From Ligustrum vulgare (taxonomy: Eukaryota > Streptophyta > Magnoliopsida > Lamiales > Oleaceae): a DNA stretch of 64,000 nt. The stretch is from positions 5,456,014 through 5,520,013 of the forward strand of contig OY743169.1 of the NCBI GenBank assembly GCA_963555705.1, in the 5' to 3' direction. The notes beneath the pieces were generated by a model that worked only from the letters and a program-made list of their open reading frames with translations, made no database searches and was not told the DNA's origin. The translations under genes were made by a program, and so were the position numbers. Positions 12,490 through 20,974 of the stretch are shown here, in pieces (positions within the stretch are counted from its first letter, which is position 1; each line of letters begins with the position of its first letter).

Positions 12490-13975
12490 ATTATCTTGTT
12501 GCAGGAAGAGGTACCACAACAGGTAAAAAAATTTAACGAAGGAAAAACGCCTCAGAGTTTCGAAATGTCATCTACCCAGCGACCTGCGATTGTTGACGAT
12601 GAGACGTTGCAATGTCTGGGTAATAATTGCAAAATTTTACACACTCTGGTCCTTCAATTTCTTATTGGTGATGACTTCTACCAGGTGCCTGTAGATGCCG
12701 CCTCTGGTCCTTCAATTTCATATTGGTGATGACTTCTACCAGGTGCCTGTAGATGCCGTCGTGTTCAATTGTGCGTTCGACGATGGTTGTTTCGTTACAG
12801 TTGGAGACATCACCGACTTGCTTACGATGCAATGTTTGGATACATCTATCCTACAAGTGTTTTCATTGTAAGACTTCTGATCAAACATTATAACTTCAAT
12901 TTAGATCATTATTTTATTTCTATTGTTTGGTATTATTATTTTTTAGGTACCTCCATGAGTTGTATCAGGAATACGGTATTGAATCGATTGGATTCATGTC
13001 TCCGACACACATTGCGTCGGTTTCAGTAAGAACAAATGCAAATGGTGTTATAACTTACTTGGCCAACACCATGAAGACAGTGAAAACTAATAAATTCATT
13101 CTAGCACCGTATTTTCCGGAGTAAGACCATTGATATTTTCTATTTTTTTTACCTAATGATATGATATTTAAAGTTGTATTTACACATTCATAATACGTAG
13201 GAATCACTAGATGTTGCTAGTGATATCTCCTGAGAAGAATATGGTGTACTTCTTGGATTCAGCTGCTGCGTCTAAGCACGACTTAGATATCAAGCCGATA
13301 TTGAATACGTTAGGAAACTTTTCATGAAATAATTGTGGAGTTGTGGTAAATTGATTGTGGAGTTGTGGTGAAATTGATGCATTTATGTTGTGATTGTTGA
13401 GAAGTTGATAGTTTGAATAGCAGGGTCTCCCTACAGGTTAGATAAGTTCAATTTATAGGGGAGACTCCGCTAAAATTTCTGTAGGAAATTTGAGTCTTAT
13501 TATTATTTAGTAGCTTGTTGATATAATTTATTGAAACTTTAGGGCTTTCAAAACGTATTGGACAATTGGAGGCTTGAGGACGAAATTCAATACAACGTGG
13601 AAAAACGTAAATGTATGAAAACACAGATTCAAACTTTATTACAAATCTTTGAATTATTTCTATATTCTATTTAGTTTGATTACTAATATTAATTTTCAAT
13701 GTGAAAATTTCAGTGTCCTCAGCAACCTGGAGGTTCTGAGTGTGGCTACTACGTTATGAGAAATATGTATGAGATAGTCACAAAACACTTTCAACTTACT
13801 TCGTTAGAAAAAGTATAAGTAATTGAAAATGAGAATTTTTAATAATAACTTTATATTTTATGAAAAATAACTAATAATTCATTCTGACTGTTTGTAGGCA
13901 TTTAAAGAATACTATTCAACGGAGAAGTCATCGAGATTCAAAACCTATGGGCAAAATACTTCGTTAATAGGTTTG
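12490..13975 (+). pseudogene. Ulp1-type (C48) cysteine protease remnant of the CACTA element
   Basis: Exon-like pieces spell the end of a SUMO-protease-like domain. YLHELYQEYGIESIGFM lies near 12946-13000. Near 13202-13290 come the catalytic His followed by a stop where Trp is normal, then MLLVISPEKNMVYFLDSAA with the catalytic Asp. AFKTYWTIGG is near 13545. CPQQPGGSECGYYVMRN at about 13711-13765 holds the Gln and the Cys nucleophile. C48 proteases cleave ubiquitin-like modifiers. Here all catalytic positions survive but stops (for example near 13207) and an internal duplication (12644-12759) break the frame. An intron near 13330-13540 holds the repeat also seen at the window start. Confidence 0.75.
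12644..12759 (+). repeat. 58-bp tandem duplication in the CACTA protease gene
   Basis: CTCTGGTCCTTCAATTTC begins at 12644 and again at 12702. The two 58-base units differ at only a few positions. The duplication is not a multiple of three and disrupts the gene. Confidence 0.9.
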
Positions 13976-14033
13976 TGTAAATCGACGCGTAATCAAACTT
14001 GCATTTACATATTATTTGGTGATGCGCATGTTC

Positions 14034-14275
14034 AGGTCACCGCAGGCCACATCAAAGCACTGTAGGACATGACTTGCAGTGGCATGGGTCATTACAGGCC
14101 ACATCCAGGTGACTGCAGTCCATGACATGCAGTGACCTGGGTCACCACAGGTCACGTCTAGATCACTGCAAGCCACGACTTGTAGTGACCTTGGTCATTG
14201 TAGGCCACGTCCAGGTGATTGCAGGCCACGACTTGCAGTGGCCGTGGCCTGGGTCATTGCAGGTTACATCATTAG
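14034..14275. repeat. About 53-bp subterminal tandem repeats
   Basis: About four and a half units of about 53 bp around the motifs CACGACTTGCAGTG and GGTCATTGCAGGCCAC. They are GC-rich against an AT-rich background and lie just inside the CACTA right end, where such elements carry transposase-binding repeats. Confidence 0.8.
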
Positions 14276-14307
14276 AATTATTTTTATTGCAAAAATAAAT
14301 AAAAAAT

Positions 14308-14522
14308 TAGGCGTCGGTTCAAAATTTAGAACCGACGCCCAAAGTTTGGTTTTTTTTTTTTAACTTTAGGCGTCGGTTTTTACTTAGAACTGACGTCTAA
14401 AGTTCAACTTTAAGCGTCAGTTTCTACAACCGATTTTAGGCGTCTGTATCATAGGCATCGCCTCTACAACCGACGCGTATTCCATTTTACAACCGACGCG
14501 TTTTCCATTTTCTGTACTAGTG
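14308..14522. repeat. CACTA right terminus with ACCGACGC subterminal repeats
   Basis: Inverted and direct copies of GGCGTCGGTT/AACCGACGC alternate up to the terminal TTCTGTACTAGTG. This is the classical subterminal region of a CACTA element. Confidence 0.85.
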
Positions 14523-15660
14523 TCACTTGCTAATAATTTTATTATATTTAAGTAAAAAAATATGTAATATGAGTGTCAAAACGAAGATCTCAATGAAAAG
14601 TTTAATACAGGCTAACAATTGGGAACAAACTGTAAACATATTGTCAACAAAATCGTCTTAAATATCAAACGTAAAAGTTTTTATATTTTTTAAACTCGAT
14701 ATCTCATTCATTGTAAATTATGTCATTTAAGTTCTATAATACTATCTATTTATAAATTATTTTTTGTATTAATTATTATTATTTTTATTATTATTGTATT
14801 GATTTGAAATCGAAAAAATATGCAATATGGGTGTCAAGTCGAAGATCTCAGTTATAAGTTTAATACAAGCGAGAGCAAGCTAAAAATATATTGTCTGTTA
14901 ATCGTCTCAAAGATCAAATTATGCCGAAGTTTCTTGGACTGCCTTCTCTTCTTCAAAATCAATTATAATTTTTTTTTAACTTCTTAAAAAAAAAAAAAAA
15001 AAAATACTGCCGATATTACATAAAATAGGAGCGTCCATCGGTCTATTTTTCTTTCCTTTTCATTTTAATAAAATTCTGAACGTATATTATGATATATTTA
15101 TTTTTCACTTATTACAAATTCTATTTAAATGTAATTTCTTTTTCCCACTTTAACTTTTAAGTCGATTTAATTTACAATGTTTAAAGATATTTCCTGGAAC
15201 GGTAAACATAAAAATCGTAAAATAAAAAATAAAAAATAAAAAATTAAAGTATGTGTAATTGTACATTTTTTGCAATTAATTGTCTTCTTTTGTTTTACAT
15301 TCTTAATTAAATATTCATTTCATATGTTAACATGTGAAAATCAATTATAATTTTTTAAAACTATTTTTTTGTAAAAAAAAAAAAAAAAGTTTTCAGTATC
15401 ACATAAATATTTTTCTAAAAAAATCTAGAAAATGAATGAGAATAAAATAAGAGAGTCCATAGATCTATTTTTTCTTTTCCTTTTCATTTTCATTTTAATA
15501 AAATTTTGAGAGTAAATTTCTTGAAACGGTAAACATATGAACCGTAAAATAAAAATAAAAATTAAGGTATATGTATCTGTATCTTTTTTGTAATTAATTG
15601 TCTTCCTTCGTTTCTCATTTTTAATTTAATATTCATTTCATATATTAACACATAAATTTG
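14523..15660. repeat. AT-rich intergenic DNA with a long imperfect duplication
   Basis: No gene. Blocks at about 15045-15330 and 15470-15650 share the order CTTTCCTTTTCATTTTAATA, GGTAAACAT, CGTAAAATAAAAA, GCAATTAATTGTCTTC-like and AATATTCATTTCATAT. This gives an imperfect direct repeat about 350-430 bp apart. The second copy leads into the Helitron-like end at 15684. Confidence 0.5.
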
Positions 15661-15683
15661 ATATATGTGAGTAACAAATGATC

Positions 15684-15708
15684 GTGTATTGTACGGGTCT
15701 AAAACTAG
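15684..15708 (+). mobile_element. Helitron-like 3' terminus
   Basis: A short imperfect hairpin (CGTGTATTGTACG) stands about 10 bases before CTAG followed by T. This is the form of plant Helitron 3' ends (hairpin then CTRR, inserted before T). No 5' TC end was identified. Confidence 0.5.
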
Positions 15709-15857
15709 TTGAAGATAGAATCTGAATCAAAATTTATATTATTTTTTATATTTTTGGGCAGTACCCACGACTATTGGGAGTTACGGGTTTTGAAAGTGTT
15801 GGACAGTTACTTCTGAATTAACACAAAATTCTCAACAAACTGAACAGTAAAATATTA

Positions 15858-16725
15858 GGTGGCGTTCTGTTTGTATTTTATTTTATATTTTCATTTTCGA
15901 AAATGTTTTGTGTTTTGTGTTTTCATTTTTGTTTTCAAATTTGCTGAAAACGCGTTTGGTTTGTCATTTTCGAAAACTGTTTTTGAAAATGAAAAGCTGG
16001 AAAACACGTTCTGTTTGAAATTTTGCAGAACACTATTTAAACTATTTTTAATTAATTTGCTTGCAGAATACTACTAACTCCAACTCAAATTTCCTTTCAC
16101 AATACACTAAAAATATGGTTACATGCAACACACTAATGTGAGCATTAAGAGTCTATATTAACACAGCTTGGTCAGGTTCGGGACTTGAGAAAACTCTACT
16201 TCTATTAAAATCCAGAAAATGTAAGTTCTTTCAAAACCACCAGGGTCCATTTATCATTGCATTTTTTGAACTATAACAACAAGAATTCTCATTTAATTTT
16301 TTTTTTGTAATGTTGATATTGAATTCAATAAAACTTTATTTAAACTAAGTTCCAAGTTAGGATAATTCTAAAAAAAAAAAAAAAATTCTTTATTTAGGCT
16401 TAGTTCCAAGCTAGGATAATTCTAAAAAAAATAATAAAAAAATATAAAAAATAAAAACCTTATATTAAGCTTAGTTCTAAGTTAAGATAATTCTATAAAT
16501 AAAAAAAATAAAAATTCCCAAAACGCGTTTTACGCGTTTTGGATATTTTTTGTCGAAATACACACAAAACGCCCAAAACGATGTTTCCGGCGTTTTCCGT
16601 TTTGTGTACAAATTTTTTTTTTGTTTTCCAAAATGCGTTTTCGAAAATGGTAAAGAGAACGCGTTTTTAACATTTTCGAAAATAAAAACAGAAAACGACC
16701 TCAAAACAGCAAAGAGAACGGGGGC
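15858..16725. mobile_element. TTA-flanked MITE-like element (PIF/Harbinger type suspected)
   Basis: The sequence is bracketed by TTA (15855-15857 and 16726-16728). Its ends pair as inverted repeats: GGTGGCGTTCTGTTTG left and CAAAGAGAACGGGGGC right, sharing CGTTCT(C/G)TTTG. Further in, both ends carry TTTTCGAAAATG-type palindromes. Three imperfect copies of a roughly 60-bp unit (GTTCCAAG-TAGGATAATTCTA) lie at 16325-16500. No transposase is present. Confidence 0.55.
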
Positions 16726-16765
16726 TTAGATTTTAAGGAGCGATTGAGAGAGTAACATCAAATTC

Positions 16766-16910
16766 ATGGTGAATCGCAAGCAAAAATGGACTTGTGAAGA
16801 AGAAGAAGCGCTCTAGGCCTGCATGGCGAAACAAGACGCCGTAAAATGGAAGAACATACAAAGAAACCCTGAGTTCAATCATCTTCTCTTTGCTCGCTCC
16901 AACACACGAT
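16766..16910 (+). pseudogene. Single-Myb-histone/TRB-like N-terminal fragment
   Basis: ATG 16766 opens a frame with KQKWTCEEEEAL, an in-frame TAG at 16814-16816, then KWKNIQRNPEF and RSNTRL. This is the start of the Myb/telobox domain that begins SMH/TRB telomere-binding proteins, with the helix-1 EEEAL and the PEF...RSN region recognisable. The histone-like and coiled-coil parts are absent and the frame decays after 16910. It is a truncated, stop-containing copy, probably carried here with mobile DNA. Confidence 0.6.
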
Positions 16911-17486
16911 TGCACCCATTCAGACTCTCTTACCACCCTCTCTAACCCGTCACAGCCCCGGCTCCCCCTCTCGCAACTCTGCCTTTCACAAACACCGGCA
17001 ATAGCATCGGCCACCACCGCCCAAGGTAAGGCCACACACCTCTTCCCTCCTGTTTTCCCTCCAGCACATGCGCACACACACGCTCAGACTAGTTTGATTT
17101 TTCCGTGTGGTGGTTATCAGAATCATCATGGGGTGTCTATTTTTCTAAGTAAATCGTCAATTTGTTTATCTGCTACGAGGTATCCATCTTTGAAGCTCCA
17201 AAATACAGTTCTCGCATCAAATCTGGCGTGCCGAGGTTGATTTTCGAGATAACTATTCACCTGGCTGGTGGAAGTATTCAAATTAGGGAATGAAAGATGT
17301 TCCTCTTAGAGTGAAATAGGCCCCAAGGACTTAGCTAATAATCAGGTATCAGAGTCTTAAATTCTGGGGAGATTTATTGAAATAGGTTGGGTAAAGGTTT
17401 AGTTTTTCAAAATACCCCTTCTTAGCAAAATGTCTTTATTACCCTTAATGAATTGAGTTATTTTATTTGCAAGATATATCCCTGAA
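16911..17486. other. Intergenic sequence beside the virus insertion
   Basis: No supported gene. The first 200 bases are C-rich, continuing the fragment above. 17230-17486 is AT-rich and contains AGGTATCAGAGTC at about 17354 on the plus strand, primer-site-like but isolated. The left junction of the viral insertion lies somewhere in 17400-17486 and cannot be placed exactly. Confidence 0.4.
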
Positions 17487-17897
17487 TTAGTCAGGTTGAT
17501 TTAATTCAATATTTTTTATTATATTCTTATTCTTTAATCTTTTAAGTTCTTCTAAAAATACTCTATATTGTGATAATTTCTCAAAAGATTTAGGATGTTC
17601 TTTCTTTGTTATATATCCTAATGCTATTCCATTTGAAACTTCATCTTCTATATCTTCGTATTCTTCTATAATTTTATGAACTGCATTTATATTTTTTGCT
17701 GTTTCAACAGAATTAAATTATATTCTATTTAAGATAGCATAGTCAATATCTTCGTATATTTCTTTTAATTTAGATTGTCCAACAGAATGTATATTTTTAG
17801 ATTTTCCAGCAATAGCTAATAAAAATAAAATTTCTTTATTATCTAAATATAGTTTATGGTCACAGTTATTAGAGGTTGATGCTTGTGAAGTATCCAT
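17487..17897 (-). pseudogene. Viral small ORF E, unknown, one stop
   Basis: Starts at ATG 17897 (MDTSQASTSNN), four bases past the stop of ORF D. It runs 137 codons to 17487 with a single in-frame TAA at 17718-17720. The product would be charged and mostly helical in appearance (VHKIIEEYEDIEDE, FLEELKRLKNK). I recognise no family. It is the last ORF of the five-gene block before the inferred circular junction with the primer site. Confidence 0.5.
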
Positions 17898-17900
17898 AGA

Positions 17901-18122
17901 TTATAGGGTTGGTAAATTATTATACAAAATTCTCTGGTATAAGTCCATTCTTTGGTCTAGTAAAATACAATAATCTGCAATATATTGTTCGTATTTTTCT
18001 AAGAGTTTATTATATTCTTCAGAAGATATGTTTTCATTTTCCATTTGATGTTTAATATCTTCCATTTTATCTTTCAATTTTTCTAAAAGGTTATCTAATC
18101 CTTCTATTGTATATCCTGGCAT
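17901..18122 (-). CDS. Viral small ORF D, duplicate of ORF C
   Basis: 73 codons, intact. It starts MPGYTIEGLDNLLEK, identical for 15 residues to ORF C, then diverges into a Glu/Lys-rich, probably coiled-coil part and ends in a similar (I/A)DY...L pattern. Its ATG overlaps the stop of ORF C as TAATG, the arrangement for coupled reinitiation. Function unknown. The pair must derive from a tandem gene duplication within the virus. Confidence 0.6.
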   Translation of the reverse strand: MPGYTIEGLDNLLEKLKDKMEDIKHQMENENISSEEYNKLLEKYEQYIADYCILLDQRMDLYQRILYNNLPTL

Positions 18123-18340
18123 TATGTTTGGACTGTATTTGTCATTATTTTATTTTCTAAATCTATTTTAATCTCTAATATGTCAGAATAATCTATAATG
18201 TATTGATCATGATTTTCTGAAAGTATATAATATTGTTCAGATGATTCATCCATATCTATTAAATGAGATATAATGTTATCTATTTTTTCCATTATTTTTT
18301 CTAACAAATTGTCTAATCCTTCAATAGTATATCCAGGCAT
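18122..18340 (-). CDS. Viral small ORF C, duplicate of ORF D
   Basis: I choose the start MPGYTIEG at 18340 rather than an upstream Met at 18388 because ORF D begins with the same residues and ORF B ends at 18363. About 72 codons, intact. After the shared 15 residues the sequence differs (IMEKIDNIISHL against KLKDKMEDIKHQ) while keeping spacing and acidity, so both copies diverged as protein-coding genes. Unknown function. Confidence 0.6.
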   Translation of the reverse strand: MPGYTIEGLDNLLEKIMEKIDNIISHLIDMDESSEQYYILSENHDQYIIDYSDILEIKIDLENKIMTNTVQT

Positions 18341-18362
18341 TATAAACACAGAGATAAATAAT

Positions 18363-18740
18363 TTATAAAGTTTCAAGTAACTTTTCAAATTCTATGAGTG
18401 TTTGAGAATTGATAATATCTATGTTAGCCATGATATCTATACTTGGTTCAAATGGTATATTATATTTTGAAATATTTTTCTTTCTCTTTTCTAATTTATC
18501 AATTATATCTTGAATATCATGTATCATTATAGATCTTACAGTTCCTCTAGCAAAGTTTTCTATTAAATTTTCTTTAAAGTTTTTTAATATCTCTTGTGAT
18601 GCGTAGAGTTGTTCTTGGTATCCGATTTTATTAATTTCATTTTCATATTCAATTCATTTTTTACTTTTAATATACTTTTGAACTTTATATGGACCTCTTT
18701 TAGTTCTGGGTTTTTTCATGATATAATTACTGTTATTCAT
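18363..18740 (-). pseudogene. Viral small ORF B, basic N-terminus, one stop
   Basis: ATG 18740 lies 4 bases after the stop of ORF A. The frame runs 126 codons to 18363 with one in-frame TGA at 18654-18656. The N-terminus is strongly basic (MKKPRTKRGPYKVQKYIKSKK), which could bind nucleic acid or direct nuclear entry; the rest is mixed helical. No family recognised. Confidence 0.5.
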
Positions 18741-18744
18741 GATA

Positions 18745-19107
18745 TTAAGATTTTAAAAAACTGGTAAAGAAAGATTCATCTCTTCCATCACTGTCATAAT
18801 CTATTACAGGATCATAATCATTATCACTACTAAACACATATCCTAAATATAATTCATTATTTATTTCAGTGTTATCACTATCAAGCCAAAAATAAATAAT
18901 CGATTTTGTAATTTCTAATCCTAATACTCTTTTTAATATTGGAAAGATAGTTAACAAACATGGCATATAGACATGATATAACTTTTTTATTTCATTATTT
19001 GGTCTAGTAAACTGTTTATGCATGAATAAAGGTTCAATTATACTATGATATTCATCATTATAAGGACTGTTTTGATAATTAAATTTAACAATTCTGGATT
19101 CTGTCAT
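18745..19107 (-). CDS. Viral ORF A, unknown (120 aa)
   Basis: Intact 120-codon frame starting MTESRIVKF and ending in an acidic tail (DNDYDPVIDYDSDGRDE) and FFTSFLKS. It is the first long ORF downstream of the viral promoter and leader. No family is recognised; a hydrophobic middle part (MPCLLTIFPILKRVLGLEI) might be a membrane or core helix. It heads the compact series A-E. Confidence 0.55.
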   Translation of the reverse strand: MTESRIVKFNYQNSPYNDEYHSIIEPLFMHKQFTRPNNEIKKLYHVYMPCLLTIFPILKRVLGLEITKSIIYFWLDSDNTEINNELYLGYVFSSDNDYDPVIDYDSDGRDESFFTSFLKS

Positions 19108-19432
19108 TTTAAAAGTTCTTCTTCCTCCTAATTCCGTAAAGATAGATATATTAAGAATACTAACCTCTTTTCCTGTTCTCAGTACCTTTGTATTTTCCTT
19201 CTATTGTTAGTGACCTCCAGGCTTATAGGTTTCTACTCCACACCCTCCAATGGCTTCCTGCCTTCACGGGTTATTAGCTAAACCTGGATGCCTTCACTGT
19301 ATAACTCTTTAGATGGAAAATATTTTAAGACAGAGTGTAGGGAGTTTTCTTAATAATATATCTTCTTTTTGGAAATAGGATTTAGAAGACAAGAATTTAG
19401 AAACTCATCATAATATGATAAGTAAATTGGAA
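19108..19432 (-). promoter_or_regulatory. Viral RNA leader
   Basis: No long ORF. On the minus strand it contains short GC-richer inverted stretches (around 19200-19300, such as GAAGGCATCCAGG and CCCGTGAAGGCAGG) that could fold. Its position after the poly(A) signal and before ORF A matches a caulimovirid leader. Confidence 0.45.
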
Positions 19433-19438
19433 TTTTAT
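19433..19438 (-). terminator. Viral polyadenylation signal
   Basis: AATAAA on the minus strand, about 120 bases downstream of the TATA box. In Caulimoviridae the signal lies just inside the transcript start, giving terminally redundant pregenomic RNA. Confidence 0.6.
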
Positions 19439-19558
19439 TGATAATATAAAGATTGACAAAGGATTGGTATGAGAATTTTTGAAAGACAGAAGATTTTTTG
19501 GCTTTCTCACAAACTGAGTGCTCAAGAGAGTTCTGCCTCTTTTCTAATCAGAAGATCC

Positions 19559-19567
19559 TTATTTATA
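19559..19567 (-). promoter_or_regulatory. Viral pregenomic RNA promoter TATA box
   Basis: TATAAATAA on the minus strand in the context GTTGTATAAATAAGG. A start site about 30 bases downstream (near 19530) is inferred. The following GCAGAACTCTCTTGAGCAC is of the type seen after 35S-like TATA boxes. Confidence 0.65.
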
Positions 19568-19649
19568 CAACTCACGAGGTATTACTATACAACCTCTTAC
19601 ATCATTGCTTATGTAATGGATACAATAATTTGAATTTTACAAGGACCTA

Positions 19650-19880
19650 CAAGGATACACCTGTCCATCTATTCTTTATTACAAGGATACAGCTGTCCCT
19701 TTATTTCTTCACATGGCTATATTATAGGGACACCTATCCCTCTATTTTTAGTCTTCTCATGGCCCTTACATTGTGCTGTCTTGTTCCATTAAATCAGATC
19801 TATCAATTGGTTTCCATCTGTCCATCACTTCCTTTGGTATGTAAAGCAGACTTATCAAATGGCTTCCACCTGTCCATCAA
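19650..19880 (-). promoter_or_regulatory. Upstream promoter repeats with E-box-like cores
   Basis: The motif CA(C/G)CTGTCC or a close variant occurs at about 19659, 19691, 19731, 19815 and 19867 (plus-strand coordinates), all within 350 bases upstream of the TATA box. 19801-19852 and 19853-19904 also form an imperfect 52-bp tandem repeat. This looks like an enhancer with duplicated modules. Confidence 0.5.
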
Positions 19881-20974
19881 TTCCTTTGGCATGTGGGGCA
19901 ATTCCTAGCTATGCACGCCTCTTGCAAAGTGGCAAAACTTCCATGGATTTGATGAGTATCAAATTTATTGATGTATTCTTGCAAGATTGTTGACTTTTCT
20001 TTTCCTCCATTAGTGAGTAAGGTCCATCCATTGTACTGGCATATGCAATTGAATTTTTTCTCATACAGGTTTTTGGCAATGTTGTAGAGAACTTTAATTC
20101 CCAACACCCTTCGGGATCTAAACTATGATCTTGTAATGTTTGGTACTGGCTTGGTATTTTTTCCAACTTCAATTTGAAAATTTCGAGCAACATACCCAAT
20201 CGTGATAATATGCTCAGCGGGATAATATATCCTTCCATCAATTTCAGGACTAATCGAATAAAATTTTAAATATATAGCTCTTCCTTGAGCAAATTTTAAA
20301 ATTTCTCCTTTTAGTAAATCATCAAATTTTTCGATTTCTTTCAGATCTTTTCCTGGATAGATAAGATCCAAGAATCCATAATCAGCTGCCATTTTTGTCA
20401 TGACGGGATCTCCTCCCTGAGTAACGATCAATCGTGGGTATACATGGTCTCCAGACGAAATGTAATAGCAATCACATTCTTGAAGTTCATATATAACTTC
20501 AACAGTGGTTTTATATTCATTTTCTTTTGGTAAAAAAGGGGAATCATCTTCCTCTTCAGCACGAATTCTGACTACCCTTGTATGTTCATCTTTGGCATTG
20601 ATTGTGATTTTTCGAGGACTGGCTTCATTTATAACAACTTTTTTAGGACTTGGTTCATCTCTTTTAATTGTTGGTCCACCACTGCTTCCAGAAGATGTAC
20701 CTGTTTGTATTTTTGATATAACCTGTTTGGTATCAGCCTGTTTGGTAATCAACGATTCAAACTGAGATTCAATCTCAATTATGTTATCGCTCAATTCTTT
20801 AGTATAATTATGATGAAATGTTGAGATTTCCATCAATTGCTTGAAACTTCCTTGGAGAGTTTCTGCAAGTTGTTCAATTCCAAGCTTTATATCTTCAGCT
20901 TCCTCCATGAGGAAGTTCGTTCGCTTTTTGGCGTCTATCAGGGATCTTTTGATATTATCCATCTGCAAATTCAA
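19877..20974 (-). pseudogene. Viral ORF after RT, transactivator/viroplasmin-like, one stop
   Basis: ATG 20974 overlaps the end of the RT ORF by 20 bases. The frame runs about 365 codons to 19877 with one in-frame TAG at 20123-20125. The N-terminal third is coiled-coil-like, followed by a Ser/Gly/Pro-rich linker and a folded region around YYISSGDHVYPRL. The C-terminal piece has QYNGWTLLTN and FATLQEACIA, weakly like the viroplasmin (Cauli_VI) fold. Its place between RT and the promoter is that of gene VI/TAV in caulimovirids, which drives translation of polycistronic viral RNA. Position supports the call more than sequence does; an unrelated protein is possible. Confidence 0.5.

Larger units (their letters stand above)
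151..14522 (+). mobile_element. Degenerate CACTA (En/Spm-type) DNA transposon with nested insertions
   Basis: A 13-bp terminal inverted repeat is visible: CACTAGTACAGAA at 151-163 and its reverse complement at 14510-14522. Between them lie three gene remnants typical of plant CACTA elements: TNP2 transposase (355-3606), a second transposase-like gene (3837 to about 12395) and a Ulp1-type cysteine protease (about 12490-13975). The right end has subterminal repeats. Two problems remain. The 3-bp flanks (TTT left, TCA right) do not match, and the left end lacks the subterminal repeats of the right end. The contents are certain, the left boundary is not. About 6.8 kb of the length is inserted DNA (3901-10705). 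Confidence 0.7.

Noticed and set aside
14034..14275. CRISPR-like array
   Set aside because: Units are contiguous diverged tandem repeats without unique spacers, in a plant transposon.
17350..17362. AGGTATCAGAGTC on the plus strand as a second primer-binding site
   Set aside because: It has mismatches to the tRNA-Met complement, is on the opposite strand to the virus, and no LTR or leader adjoins it.
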